Source: Nyssa sinensis | Taxonomy: Eukaryota > Streptophyta > Magnoliopsida > Cornales > Nyssaceae | Reading direction: 5' to 3' | Assembly: GCA_008638375.1 (NCBI GenBank) | Contig: CM018032.1 | Location: forward strand, 32,056,751-32,120,750 | DNA: 64,000 bases | Shown: in pieces, positions 9,448-21,345 of the stretch | Numbering within the stretch: position 1 is the stretch's first letter | Layout: every line of letters starts with the position of its first letter | Made by a program: the position numbers and the translations under genes | The notes under the pieces: generated by a model | The model's input: only the letters and a program-made list of their open reading frames with translations | Databases searched by the model: none | Told to the model about the DNA's origin: nothing

Positions 9448-11888
9448 ATAAGCTATGTCGAGTTGAAAATAGGGAGAAAAAGGGCCTAGAAATGCACAAA
9501 ATAGAAAAGGAAATTTTTTGTAAATTAGGGCAACAATGGCCATTTCAATGGGGAAGAAGATGAATAGGAAAAGGGTCAGGTCGGGTCAGATTCGGGTTTG
9601 GGTTCGAGTTCGGGTTCGGGTTCGGGTTGGGACCCGCCCCATTGCATAAACGGCTTTAGTAGAACAGTGTCGTTTTGAGGATAAGTTTTATTTTAAAACA
9701 AAATTAAGTCTGTTTGGCTACGCGTATAACAAATTTGATTTAATAACCCTATTCTGAATAGGGATACACTATCCACATTTAAGACCTTATCCGCTATTTG
9801 GTTTTTGAATACTCAGGAAAACAAAAAGAAGGAAACTGCAGTCAGTGGGTTTCGAACCCCTAACGTGTGTGTGTGTGTGAAACCAAACTCACGTGTGTGA
9901 ACCACTGTGCCACTAAGGCACTTGGTAAAAATAGGACATGAATAAATATATAATATACAATAATATAATTAAATCAATTTAATTAATCTAAATTAGTAAA
10001 ATATTGTCGATATCCAAATAAAATAAAAAGGTAGTGTAACCCAACATTTTTGGGCATTTTGAACTCAATGGCGGAGTCCAAATTGTAAAATAAAATCTCA
10101 AAAAATGTGAACGAAAAAATTGGGTTAATCCCAAAAATGTCCTAAAGGCCAGTGAAGATACTAAACGACCTCCAAAAATTATGAGAATACGTACCTTAAA
10201 GTTTTTTGACATTCCGAACTCAACGACGGAGTCTGTTTTGCCAAATGAAATACTTAAAATACTGCTATACGAAATTGGCTATTTTTAAGACACCATAATA
10301 GTACAATAATGTGACCAAGAGGGGGAGTAAATGGAACCATAGACTTAAAATATGACACACAAGACTGAAAAACTATAGACTTATTAATAAAACTAAATTA
10401 AGTCTATGAATAATATTAAACTTAATAATGTTTCCTGGTTTATAGGGACATCGAAAGGGATGCAAAAAGAAGTTTGATTTCCTTTAGAAAGGAGGAATGA
10501 CTATTTTGAGGTAAATAAACCCGATTTCTAACATGTGGTATTCCGAGCCATGTCACAGTTTATTTCCTTAATGCTACCAATTTGTGCTCCATACATACCT
10601 AACATTGTTGATCTCCATAATTTGATGCTTGCTCTACATTGTGAATTTGTTGAGAATTTGATTGCCAATATCCTAATGTGATTATTTGTCCATTTTTATA
10701 CCTTACTTGGATATTGAAAAATTGTTATATCTCTCACTACTGAGAATTTCCTATTCCACAAATATGTACATCGCCTGTAAAATTTTGACGATCATGATAT
10801 TATTATGAGTTCTTAGAGATATGATCTGTCACGACGTCTATCTGATTCACAGATGCTTTTGGACCTACAGGTCGGTGTTTAGGAATGATGCCTAACACTT
10901 AGTCCATAGAGGACATGATATGTGATAAAGAGCTCTAGTACTATCTAGTAGCCCAATAGTGGGGTGGACCTGGATGAGCACTTTTGGGGGTATGCCGGGC
11001 CCTATTTGTGATAGCATCTATTCTGTTAGTATCTCATATTGTTTATTGATATTTTGATGGTGCACTTTTGGATTATGGATATACCATGCAAGCCTATCTT
11101 TGGATTATTTGATGATGTATTCTTTGGATATGATATGCCTTATGACACTATCTTTGGATTATCTGTTGATATACTATTTGATTGACGATATGCTTGCTCG
11201 CCTATCTTTAGACTTGAATAACTATCTTGTGATTTGTGGCAGCTAATTATTGTACAGGTCAATCCCTATTCTTGATTTGCTTATTCTGCCTTGGGATGTG
11301 CCTTTTAGACCTATGGGTCATTTCTATTGATTCACACTTTTGGTGACTGGCTATTGTGACATTGTATCCCTTGTTTATTATTGTGATATAATATTTTTAT
11401 TGCTGTTGTTCATATTCTTCTTTTTAGACTAACCCTGACCTATGGTAGAGCAAGGGAATTTACTTACTGAGCTAAGTTAGCTCACTCTAGTTATGTCACT
11501 TTTTTTTTTCAGGACAACGAACTATAGAAGGACCATCAAGCGTACACATCGAGTAGACGCCCCATTTTGCTACAAATTGTCCTTTTGCAAGTATGGTGGA
11601 TGCTTTTGCTATCAATGTAATAGACTAAGTGTAGTGTAGTCTTAGTTTTCCCATATGTCCGCGTCCTGGGTATGTTTTTGTATTTTGAGGATCTATAACT
11701 AAACACTTATTTTTATTTTGGCATGTACAATAATACTCCGATGATGGTTTTAGATTAGCTAATGACATGGCATGTAATTAATGGTTATTTAATTAGTGTT
11801 TGAGATCCTTTGGTAAGGGACGGCTTACGGGCCGCTGCCCTTGGTCGCGGGCCCTTGATCCACATAAGATAGGTTACAAGTCATGATG
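9448..11888 (+). repeat. L0 5' LTR fragment (Del-like, plus orientation)
   Basis: The left part is cut off by the Tat element. The remainder shows the usual block order of plus-oriented LTRs here: repeated CGGGTTCGGGTT near 9600-9635, CATTTTGAACTCAATGGCGG near 10053, a block shared with the other LTRs near 11450-11510, and an end at 11888. Aligned by eye to the T-element end, ATCCACATAAGATAGG matches ATCCGCACAGGGTGGG, and the terminus reads TCATGATG where an intact LTR has TCATGACA. The CA end is therefore mutated. This is an old copy. Confidence 0.6.
9848..9912 (-). promoter_or_regulatory. tRNA-like A and B boxes inside an LTR
   Basis: On the minus strand TGGCACAGTGG (9912-9902) matches the Pol III A-box consensus TGGCNNAGTGG, and 43 nt later GGTTCGAAACC (9858-9848) matches the B box GGTTCGANNCC. 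The sequence between is a GT/CA run and no full tRNA fold is evident. It may be a tRNA relic or a SINE head captured by the LTR. Confidence 0.4.
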
Positions 11889-12450
11889 TTTTACATGTAT
11901 ATATACTTATGTTTACAAGTCACCGACTATGGGTTATTCAAAATAGAAGAAGAAATACAACCTCCAACTACTCCAAGAAAGGGGCAGGGTCCTCAGTCCT
12001 ATGTCTGGTAATGTAAATTGAAGAAAAGGGAGAATCTCTACTAGTAAATTGAAGAAGAGGGTGAACCCACACCAATATTGAGGGATAACTGAACCATCAA
12101 AAGATTGGCTCACTGGAAAAGCTGCAAGCTCCCAACATGGAGAGTTCATCTGGGAATGAAGCTAGATGGTCCAAAAAATAGAGTTAAGGGTAACACTAAG
12201 GGGCAGACTACTGAAAACAACTAGTGGTCCTTGACATAAGCTTTAGCACTCCTCACCATACCACTCCTCACCATAAGTGACATTACCGATTTGGGTGGTG
12301 ATCATAGGAGTACTCAAGAAACATATTGAGAAATCAGTTTTGATGGAATTTGAAACAAATGAGGCCATTCTGAAACAAAAACACACAAAAATATTGAAAT
12401 AAAAGTTGCCCCGAGTTTGAGGGACTAAACTTCTTTTCAAGAGGGAATGA
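11889..12450 (+). mobile_element. L0 internal remnant with polypurine tract
   Basis: About 560 bp between the decayed 5' LTR end and the 3' LTR start. I see no gag or pol and no recognisable tRNA primer site. The right end resembles the T element's end: GAGGGACTAAACTTC, then the polypurine tract AAGAGGGAATGA (12439-12450), then TGTAACACC. That GAGGAC...AAGGGGGG-type motif before the 3' LTR is typical of Del/Tekay chromoviruses. The coding region was largely deleted. Confidence 0.6.
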
Positions 12451-12952
12451 TGTAACACCCCAACCCAATAAAATAAGGGTTGCTCCTTTTAAACGTTAAT
12501 GTCTGAATATTATCAATAAATGGAATCAAATGTCGCTGAGAGATAATTTATGTAATATAAGGATTATTAATGAAAGACTTTTTTGAAACTGTCAAACACT
12601 ATTATGAACTAAAGTTGAAAATATAATATAACCACATGGAGACTTAACCTAACCATGGTTAAGTGGCCTAAAACATCGATAACCAAATAATACCAAACAT
12701 TTGTATGAACAACGATAGTGTGTGGATAATATTTGTACATACAACTGTATAGTGTTTGTCAATGTGCATTATTGTGCAGAACAAATAAGGGGATAGCCGG
12801 CAGTAACTGTGATACATGTGTTGTGCAAACAAGTGAACAATTGAAGAAAAAAGTGATATATGTGTGTGCAATGATTTGTGTGTTGTGTGTGTGTGACAAT
12901 GCATGTATAGTGTCTTTGTGCACAAATGTGTAAACATGTGCGTGGGTGTGTT
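12451..12952 (+). repeat. L0 3' LTR, first segment
   Basis: It begins TGTAACACCCCAACCC immediately after the polypurine tract. Interrupted after 502 bp by solo LTR S1, it resumes at 16439, at 19413 or beyond the 19413-21345 block, and finally at 58829. Confidence 0.75.
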
Positions 12953-13549
12953 TGTCACGCCCCGAATTCTAGCGAACCCGAGGCGCGAGTAACGAAACTA
13001 AAAGAAAATAAAATAAAGGACAATCTAACGGATTCAACTCAAAACTTACATTCATTTCCTTTAATGAACATCCATGTAAAGCACAACCAATAAAAACATT
13101 CAATATGTCATTCGGGCTTAAGCCCTTACATCTCAAAATATGCCCCCAAAGGCCAAAATCATTCTAAGCTCATGTCTCTTCCACTCTGCAAAACTTCCTC
13201 AAGTCTCAAGTGCCGGGAGCGTCATCTGTAATGTGTTGTCCCACGAATGGGTTAGCTCAACTGCTGGTACAATATAATGCTAATGCAACAAACAAAATTA
13301 AGGGCGTGGCATGTGTAAGTGTACAGTTATATCTACATGTCATCCAATATTATCCATACAATGTACTAACAATAATCTACATGCCATCTAACTCGTTAGC
13401 ATAATCTAAGGCGTGACATGTGCAAGTGTACAGTTATATCTACATGCACAATTATAACCTACATGCCATCCAATTCATCCATACAATGCATTAACAAGAT
13501 TCATCACACATTCATGAATTCATTAATACAATGTAATGAAAATATGCGT

Positions 13550-13815
13550 GACACGCCCATGCAACTCTATGCCACAACCATGTCAACTCTATGCTTTGTC
13601 AACTCTATGTCACACTCATGTCAACTCTATGCCACACCCATGTCAACTCATGTAATGTAATGTAATGTCCCTTCACGGACCGCTCCCACTGGTTCGGGTA
13701 CCAAATGCAATGTCATGTCCCTTCACGGATCACTTCCGTTGGTTCGGGTACCAAATGCAATATCATGTCCCTTCACGGATCGCTCCCATTGGTTCGGGTA
13801 CCAAATGCAATGTCA
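13550..13815. repeat. Short tandem arrays in S1
   Basis: First, degenerate copies of CAACTCTATGCCACACCCATGT (about 13557-13650). Then three 50-bp units starting at 13666, 13716 and 13766, each beginning TGTCCCTTCACGG and containing GGTTCGGGTACC. The shared core ACTCTATGCCACACCCATGT recurs in S2 near 16974, but the 50-bp array does not. Confidence 0.85.
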
Positions 13816-14867
13816 TGTCATGTCATGTCCAAGGAATCACACTATGCCAACATGCTTTGATTCCACCATGCCATAATGTAATCTCAATAACGCATCATAT
13901 CCACACATAAAGCATGCTTTAAATAATGTATTACACAATAACATTCAAATCAGAAGATCCTTTCATCAAGGTTACATGTTATACATAGTCCATTTAACAC
14001 ATGCTTTAAATCACATATTTCATAATCCCAACAATTCTCAAAAACATAATCCACACATTATGCTAACACATGCGATTTACACATAGTCATGATCCACCTT
14101 CATCACTAAACTTTCAAAAAGATGACAAGGGGCACATAAGCAAAAAAACAAACATGTGAATCATCAAGTCAACATGGCAGTTATTCCTAAACTTAATTCT
14201 ACTTCTTACTTAGCACAATATATCGTACCTGATGGGTTGTCTCAACCCTAAGAAATCGCACTCGCGGTATAGCTGAACTACAGTGAAAATGCAGAAGGTT
14301 AGACCACCTTCTCCCTACCCTTCGCTGTCCCTAAAATCATAAAATGTAATTCAGTTCATTTGTTACTTGAATTATGTTATTAATCAAATTTTATATCTTT
14401 ATTTTAGAAGTTTCTATTTTGTTAAAATAGACTCTACCATTGAGTCCGGAATGCCGAACAAAGTCGGTTTAAGCTTCCGCCGAATCCAATTTAGACATTT
14501 GTACTTAAAAAGGCAAAACGGTCATTTTGCACTTCACGGTTTTCTAATTCTCAAGGCATCTTCTCATAAATCATACTTCACGGTTGAGTCCGGAATGTTC
14601 GAAATAATAAATTTTCACTATTGATTTACTTAAATCGAAGTTCATTTGACCAATCATTGAATTAGGGGTATTTTGGTGATTTTTAATGTTCTTACGGGTC
14701 TTCTAGTTTTCGGGACCTTGTCTCGTGAAACGGATCTCACCGTTGGTCTTAGGAGGTCCAAGATAGTCAAAAAACATATATGGCTTGTCTCATTTGGCTT
14801 CGGGCCATTTCGGAGCAAGCATTTAATTTAATTAAATAAATTTAATTAATTAAATGAGTTTAAGTAT

Positions 14868-14868
14868 A

Positions 14869-14901
<33 letters not shown>
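14868..14901. repeat. AT microsatellite in S1
   Basis: A TA run broken by a single G. Confidence 0.9.
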
Positions 14902-15956
14902 TTAGTGGCACAATTGGGCACGGTTGGTAACCGTACCAATTGGCCACACGCTCTAGCCACACGCTCTAGCCCCACGCACCTAGTCCCCCGTTTGAACCCT
15001 ACTAGCTGCATATTCCCAAGTGTTGTGCACCTTTTTCCTTTTATTTCCTTATATACATTAATTACAATATATATAATTTTTGGTGTGGATATTGGTAACA
15101 CGGTGGCACCTGTCTCCGTGGTTTAAGGGCTTGGCTCTTCCCTCTCGGTTCCACGTTCGAACCCCACCAGTCGCAGCAGCCCAAACCCCCCTTTTTCTTT
15201 CTCCTTTCATTTCTTTTTCTTTTGATTCTTTTTCTCTATTGGGCCCAATTGGATCAAGCGCAATCCCCTCTTTAAACCCAAGACAACCGGCCCACTCCTC
15301 TTTAAATTAAACCAGCCCAACATCTCAAAATCAAACAGGAACCCAAACAGAAATGGTCCAAGTCGTCCCTGCGCACCCCCGACTTTCCGGCAGGGTCCCA
15401 GCCGTCTTCGATCACCCCCTCCGGTGACGATGGCCGGAACCTGCTACATCCATGTTTTTAAATCGCATTTTCCTTACATTTTTTAAGTTGTTTTCATTTC
15501 TAATCCACCCAAAAATGTTTTTAAAACATTTTGATGGGATCTTGAGTCTCCCCAGCCCCATGAAACAGCCCCCAAACCTCTTCTCTCTCAATTTTCTGGC
15601 CAAAGTATTTTCTTGGTTTGTGACAGTTTTGTTAACTGTTTTGGATCCCATTTAACCCCAAACTGTTCCTGTATCTATAAGGGTTAAACCTAGGTTATTT
15701 AGGTTAAGTTTCATGCATAAAATCATGGAAACCCACACTCTCTCTCTAACCTATAACTGGGAGTTTCTCCCTCCTTCCTTAGCCATTTTCGTTCATTCTT
15801 TTTGCAATATTTTCCACTTTTCATGCTTAATAGGATCTAACAATTCAAAGCAAATAATATGTCTTCAAAATTTAAAAACTGAAAGTGCACAGAACATACC
15901 TTACTTGATTTTCTCACCACTCCCCTTGAACTTCTCACTTTTGTTCCTTCTCAGAA

Positions 15957-15960
<4 letters not shown>

Positions 15961-15997
<37 letters not shown>
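15961..15997. repeat. CT microsatellite in S1
   Basis: A pure CT run of about 36 bp, in the LTR position where other copies also have CT/GA runs. Confidence 0.9.
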
Positions 15998-15999
<2 letters not shown>

Positions 16000-16340
16000 C
16001 TTCACTCAAACTCAACGGACACACTCATGTATATACACTCACCAAACACTCAGCCTATACCCTTGGTATATACACCACACTCACATACATCACCTCACAC
16101 AGCCTGCTGTAGCCTCCCATTTCTCTCTCGGTTCTCCCAGTTCCTGATCTGCCCTACTGCTCCAGCTTTCTTTCTTTTCCATCAACTTTGCATTAAATGC
16201 AAAGTTGACCTTGTGGGTTATATATATATATATATATATATACATACATATTTAAATGTATTAAACACATACATATACATTTTCACACATGATGCACTAC
16301 ACATACATATATATACTACATCACACATACATACACATGT

Positions 16341-16357
16341 ATAATAATAATAATGAC

Positions 16358-16392
<35 letters not shown>
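16341..16392. repeat. AAT microsatellite near the end of S1
   Basis: An AAT run with one interruption, 41 bp before the LTR end. S2 has a similar run at the matching place. Confidence 0.9.
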
Positions 16393-16394
<2 letters not shown>

Positions 16395-16438
16395 GATAAT
16401 TATCTATCAAAAAAAAAATTTCAGGTCATTACAGTGTT

Positions 16439-16538
16439 ATTGTGAAATAGTTTGTCGGTTGAAAATGGAAGAAAATAGATGATGGGATGGAAAAAGAGAG
16501 AGAAAGTGATGTGAGGAAATATATATGTTGATGAGTGC
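16439..16538 (+). repeat. L0 3' LTR, second segment
   Basis: A 100-bp strip of host LTR between the target duplicate of S1 and that of S2. It is GA-rich (AAAAAGAGAGAGAAAG), as expected for this part of a plus-oriented LTR. Confidence 0.6.
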
Positions 16539-18963
16539 GCAAATGTCACGCCCCGAATTCTGACCGAACCCGAGGCGCGACTGACGAGACAGAAAGTAAA
16601 ATAGATAAAAGTACAAAAGTAATTAGATTCACTAAACATGCGTCCATCACCATCCATACATCAAATAACATCGAATACATTGTTCATCAGTCATTCGGGC
16701 TTAAGCCCTTACATAACAAAATACAAGTTCCACGAATCACAAATACATCACAGGCTTCACCCTATCAGGGCATCACCGAGTCTCTAGTGGCTGGAGGATC
16801 CTCATCTGAAAATGTTGCCCACGAATGGGTCAGCACAACTGCTGGTATGATGAAATGCTAATGCCAGAAATAAAGCTAAGGCGTGGCATGTGCAAAGTGT
16901 ACATTTATTTCTAAATGACATTCAAGCATCGCAGTAATATATATGAATGGTATGCATGACACACCCATGCACAACTCTATGCCACACCCATGTCTCATTT
17001 ACGGGTACTCCCCGATGGCTCGAAGTACCAATGCAATGGCCAATTTTGGGTTTTTCACCACAGGATCTACACCCTCATAATGCAAAGCACCATGTGCTTA
17101 CCCACGCCATGTTCTCAAGGAATTCATCATATGCCAATATGCCAATGCAATCTCAATGAACATGAATCTCAATAATATAACATGCTCGGACAATAAGAAA
17201 TAAATCACTAGTCAGTTTCATATACATGCATATCTCATATGTTCGTACATCATGATTCATGTTCTTCACTTTATTAACTTGCAAGTAACACATAACATGT
17301 GAACAACCAATTCTAAATAAACAGGTAAACACATTACAGATAAACACATACAGCATTCCAGTCATTCACAAATATTCCTAACTTAACTTCATTTCTAACA
17401 CTAGCAAAACACCATACCTGATGGGTTGGTATCAACCCTAGAAGATCGTGCACTACATGTAACTGAACCGGCGGATAAAAATGCAGAAGATCAGATCGCC
17501 TCCTCCTGTCCTGTCAGTGTTCCTAAAAGTAGAAATTACAACTCAGTCTATTGTTATTTGAATTTATGCTATTCATCAAATTTTATGTCTTTAATTCATA
17601 AGTTTCTATTCTGCTAAATTAAACTCTACCATTGGTTCTAGAACGTTGAAGAAAATAAGTTTAGGTTTTCGTAGAACTCAATTCGGACACCAGGGTTGAA
17701 AAGGGTAAAACAGTCATTTTGCACTTTACACGTGTCCTTACATTTCGTGACCTCTTTTTACAAATCGGACTCCACGGTTGAGTCCGGAATGTTCGAGATA
17801 ATAAAATTTCACTATTTGTTTACCTAATTCGGAGTTCGTCTGACAGTGTTTCAAGTTAGGGGCATTTTGGTAATTTTAAGGGTTACTACGGTTCTTTTAT
17901 TTTTTGGGACCCCGTCTCGTAAAACGGACCTCACCATTGGTCTCAGAATGGCCGAGATAGTCAAAATACACTAATGACTTGTCCCATTTGGATTCCAGAA
18001 TATTTTTGAATATTTAATTAATTTAATTAAATAAATAATTAATTAATTTAATTAATATTTTATTAATAATTTAATCAGGTGGGCAAAAGTGAAATTTCCA
18101 ACAGTTGGGGGGTCAATTTGTAATTTCCGAAAGTTCAGGGTTAATGTTCAAATTCCAAAAGGTTCAAATTCCAAAAGGTTCAAATTGAAACTAGTTTAAT
18201 TTGTTATTCTTAATCAGGTTAACCAAACAGGGGCTAATCCTAGAACAGGGATAGGATATCCCTGTTTCAATTTAATTCCAATTTTCCTAATTTCTTATCC
18301 TTGCAACCAAACGGTCAAACTAGGTTCTTAATTTAAAACAGTGGGCTGACACGTGGCAGGGGCGGACCAGCCCAAGCCTGACCCGAACCGAACCGACCCG
18401 ACCCGGACCCGGAACAGTGCCCCTTCGTCCCCCGTTTTTCCGGTGGAGCTCCGGTCACCTTCTCCGGCGCCGGTGGCCGGAATTTCAGAAAATCAAGTTT
18501 TCAAACTTGATTTTCTTGGTGTTTTCGAAGCCCCTTTCAATCCCAAATTATTCTAAAACATTTTTGGAGCCTTTTAATACCGTTTTGAAGCTCCCAATCA
18601 CAACGAAAAACCCAGATTTCCCCCCCATGGCCGTGACCTGCACATCCCCTTTTCTCCCTCATTTTTCAACCGTTTTCTATTATTTTTGTTGCGTTTTAAT
18701 CCTTACATTATGCTCTACCAGATCCTACAATTTAAATCAATTAAAATGCTCTAAAAAAAATCGAAACAGAAGCAACCCACTTACCAAGATTTTCGGTTGT
18801 TTCTCTCTCTAGTCGTGCCCCCCTTTCCACCTTCTTGCTCCGAGCCCAAACAAGCTTCAACTCTCTCTCTCAGAACTCTATTTCTCTCTCTCACTTTCTA
18901 TTTCTTTCCTTCTCTTCTTTCCCACCGAGACCACTCTCTTTTTCTCTTCACTTTCTCTCTCTA

Positions 18964-18966
<3 letters not shown>

Positions 18967-19001
<35 letters not shown>
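18967..19001. repeat. CT microsatellite in S2
   Basis: A pure CT run, matching the tract in S1. Confidence 0.9.
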
Positions 19002-19003
<2 letters not shown>

Positions 19004-19304
19004 CAAGACCAACTACCCTCTGCCAAACCTGCACCTCCCACTCCCTGAATTCCACTCACACACACAACCCCAACCCATGCTTGTTTGAGTGTGTCACACT
19101 CAAACTCATGCACACACACACACACACACGGCACACACACACACCACACACACTGTTTTATACACATGTATATATTTATATACACTTATATATTTTTACA
19201 CATTTTATACACACTAACATGTATATTCATATACACAACAAAAATTTAAATTATATATATATACACATACATATATATATACACCTACACACATTATCAT
19301 TATC

Positions 19305-19357
<53 letters not shown>
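19305..19357. repeat. AAT microsatellite near the end of S2
   Basis: About 17 AAT units, 50 bp before the LTR end. A minus-strand ORF here is an artefact (poly-Tyr). Confidence 0.9.
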
Positions 19358-19412
19358 TAATATTTGCAAGAATAAATAATAAAAAAAAAAAATTCCATGT
19401 TATAACAGCAAA

Positions 19413-21345
19413 AGTGTACTCTAAATGCCCTATTATTTGATTAAAATTGCTAGAAATATGAATAGAAATATTGGGCTTCAATTGATTTTATTAAATTTAA
19501 TTTCTATTTACAGTGAGATATATTTGAGCATTATTTTATAATATTTTAAATCTCAAATATTGCATTTTTTGTTGGCGAGAGATAGTTTGCAATTGCGTTT
19601 TACACTTAATATTTTTGAAACTATTTTTGTTTTTTTGGCAGATTCGACCATTGAGTTTCAATTGAGATTTGGATGGTGTTAGAGTTTCAGAATGAGAAAA
19701 TGGTCTTCATGAAGTTTTTAGAGGACGTCTTGGGCTTTCCAGAAAGGTTTGATTTGCAAAAATCGGAGTTCGTTTGGGCCTCCAAACATTGTTTCGAAAT
19801 CAGGTCTGGGAAGCTGCTCCAAATTCTATCCGTCCAGCCAACTTCAAGGGGTCATAACTTAAGTTTTCGAAGTCCAAATCAGGTGCTGTTTGAGCCAAAA
19901 ATTATCTACTCATCTAGGACTACAACTTCCCTGAAGAGCCCGAGTCGAGATTCAGTCGTTATCTAGGAGAAAACAGAGCCTAAAAGTGGCGGCTGCTGGC
20001 TGTGCGCGGGGGAGAAAAGGAACAGGTGGCTGATTAAAGAAGAAAAAAAAAACAGAAAAGAAAAGTCCAAAATGGTGGCTTGGCTTGGCAGAAAGCTAAA
20101 GACAAAGAAAAATAAACAAGAAGAAAAGAAAGAAAAGAATGGACTTGCAGTGCGGGCGTTAAACAGTGGGCATAGCTGAAGAAAAGGTCAATGAAGAAAA
20201 AAGATAGAAAGAAAGTGGAACGGCTGGGCTTGTCTCGTGCGACGTACCTGGGCGTGAGGCGCTGACTCAACCTAAGGCTTGATGTGGGTCCATGTGGTGC
20301 AAAATAAAATTTTGAAAGGGATAAACAAAAGCTTGGGCCTGGGTGTTGTGCGCAAACTTGCGGCGTGGGCCAGGCGCGTAGTGGGCTGATGTGGGGGCTG
20401 GTGCGGCGCGACTAGGGCGTGAGGAGCTGTGGAGAGAGTGCCATGCGTAATGGCTGAATCTAAAAAGAGGAAAAAAACCTAAAAGCAAAAAAAAAAAAAG
20501 ACTACGGCTGTTTGGAGGGGAGCTCCTGCGGCTGCTGCGCAACAGAGGAAGCCTGCGGCAGAACAGAGACGGCTGCCAGCTTTTCCATGGCTCAGTGTAT
20601 CTTCGTGGGGTTTATGTTATCCGTCCTGTATATGGGTAACTAAATTTTCAAGTGGAGTTAGGGATGAACTTGCATCATAAATGATTGTTTTAATTTATTT
20701 TTGCTTCTTGTGCATGGTTTTCACTTATTAAATTCTTTGATGATCATTCATAATTTATTGTTAGATTTTATTTTCCGAATAATTAAAGGGTTCAGTCTGT
20801 TTATAGATTCAGTCATGCTTTTTCTATCGAATGGATTAATGTTTTGATTATTTTTGGAACAATTAGTTATTTATATTGATTCAATTCTCCGTTGCAGTAT
20901 TGCTCATTGGGTATATTGTCGTCGTTGGGTTTTCTCAATGTGAATAATAATTTGAGTGATTTAAAAGTGTTGAATGATTTTTCAAAGGGTTATTTTCAGT
21001 TTAATTTTGGTTCATAATTTTATATCTTCCGATTGAGATTTTTGGAATTTAATTTCTCAATTGAGTTATCAGTGAATTAAAAATAATTAAAATACCATAT
21101 ATGTGCAAGGGATTCCCGAAGCTCTACTGTTCGTTAAATTTGAATACTTTGTCCGTTATTCAGCTTGTTTAATTTTTAGTTGCATTCAAAATCACTTTTT
21201 ATATTTTATTTTCTCGTTAACCGTCTAATACTTCTGTAGTTTCAGAAATTTTGTTTATTATTCTTTTAATTTAGTCTCCTTGTGGAATCGACACCCCAAA
21301 GCTACACTACAACTACCGCGTTATTTTTTGGGCTGTAATCATATG
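19413..21345. repeat. Unassigned 1.9-kb block, possibly another LTR
   Basis: The composition changes: none of the Del-like LTR modules are seen. Near the right end, CTCCTTGTGGAATCGACACC followed by CTACACTACAACTACCGC resembles a sequence I associate with the ends of other plant LTR families. That match is from memory. I could not find matched 5-bp flanks or clear TG/CA ends. A 97-codon frame (19673-19966) gives no recognised protein. It could be a decayed solo LTR of an unrelated family. Confidence 0.35.

Larger units (their letters stand above)
12953..16433 (-). mobile_element. Solo LTR S1, target duplication GTGTT
   Basis: It starts TGTCACGCCCCGAATTC and ends TTTCAGGTCATTACA, 3481 bp. It is flanked by perfect 5-bp copies GTGTT at 12948-12952 and 16434-16438. 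No internal region or partner LTR is present, so this is a solo LTR left by recombination between two LTRs. It carries a minisatellite (13550-13815), a CT run, an AAT run, and three copies of the CCATTGAGTCCGGAATG-type module shared by all Del-like LTRs here. S2 has the same terminus and is the same family. Confidence 0.9.
16544..19407 (-). mobile_element. Solo LTR S2, target duplication GCAAA
   Basis: It starts TGTCACGCCCCGAATTC like S1 and ends ATGTTATAACA, 2864 bp. Perfect 5-bp repeats GCAAA lie at 16539-16543 and 19408-19412. No internal region is present. It lies 105 bp from S1 in the same orientation but has its own target duplication, so the two arrived separately and are not the two ends of one element. 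Confidence 0.9.

Noticed and set aside
18835..19308. 157-codon plus-strand ORF rich in Ser/Leu/His/Thr
   Set aside because: It runs through CT, CA and TA microsatellites of solo LTR S2 and has no protein-like composition.
12953..19407. One element with S1 and S2 as its two LTRs
   Set aside because: Each has its own perfect, different 5-bp target repeat, and the 105 bp between them is host LTR.
19251..19481. Poly-Tyr ORF
   Set aside because: It comes from the AAT microsatellite on the opposite strand.
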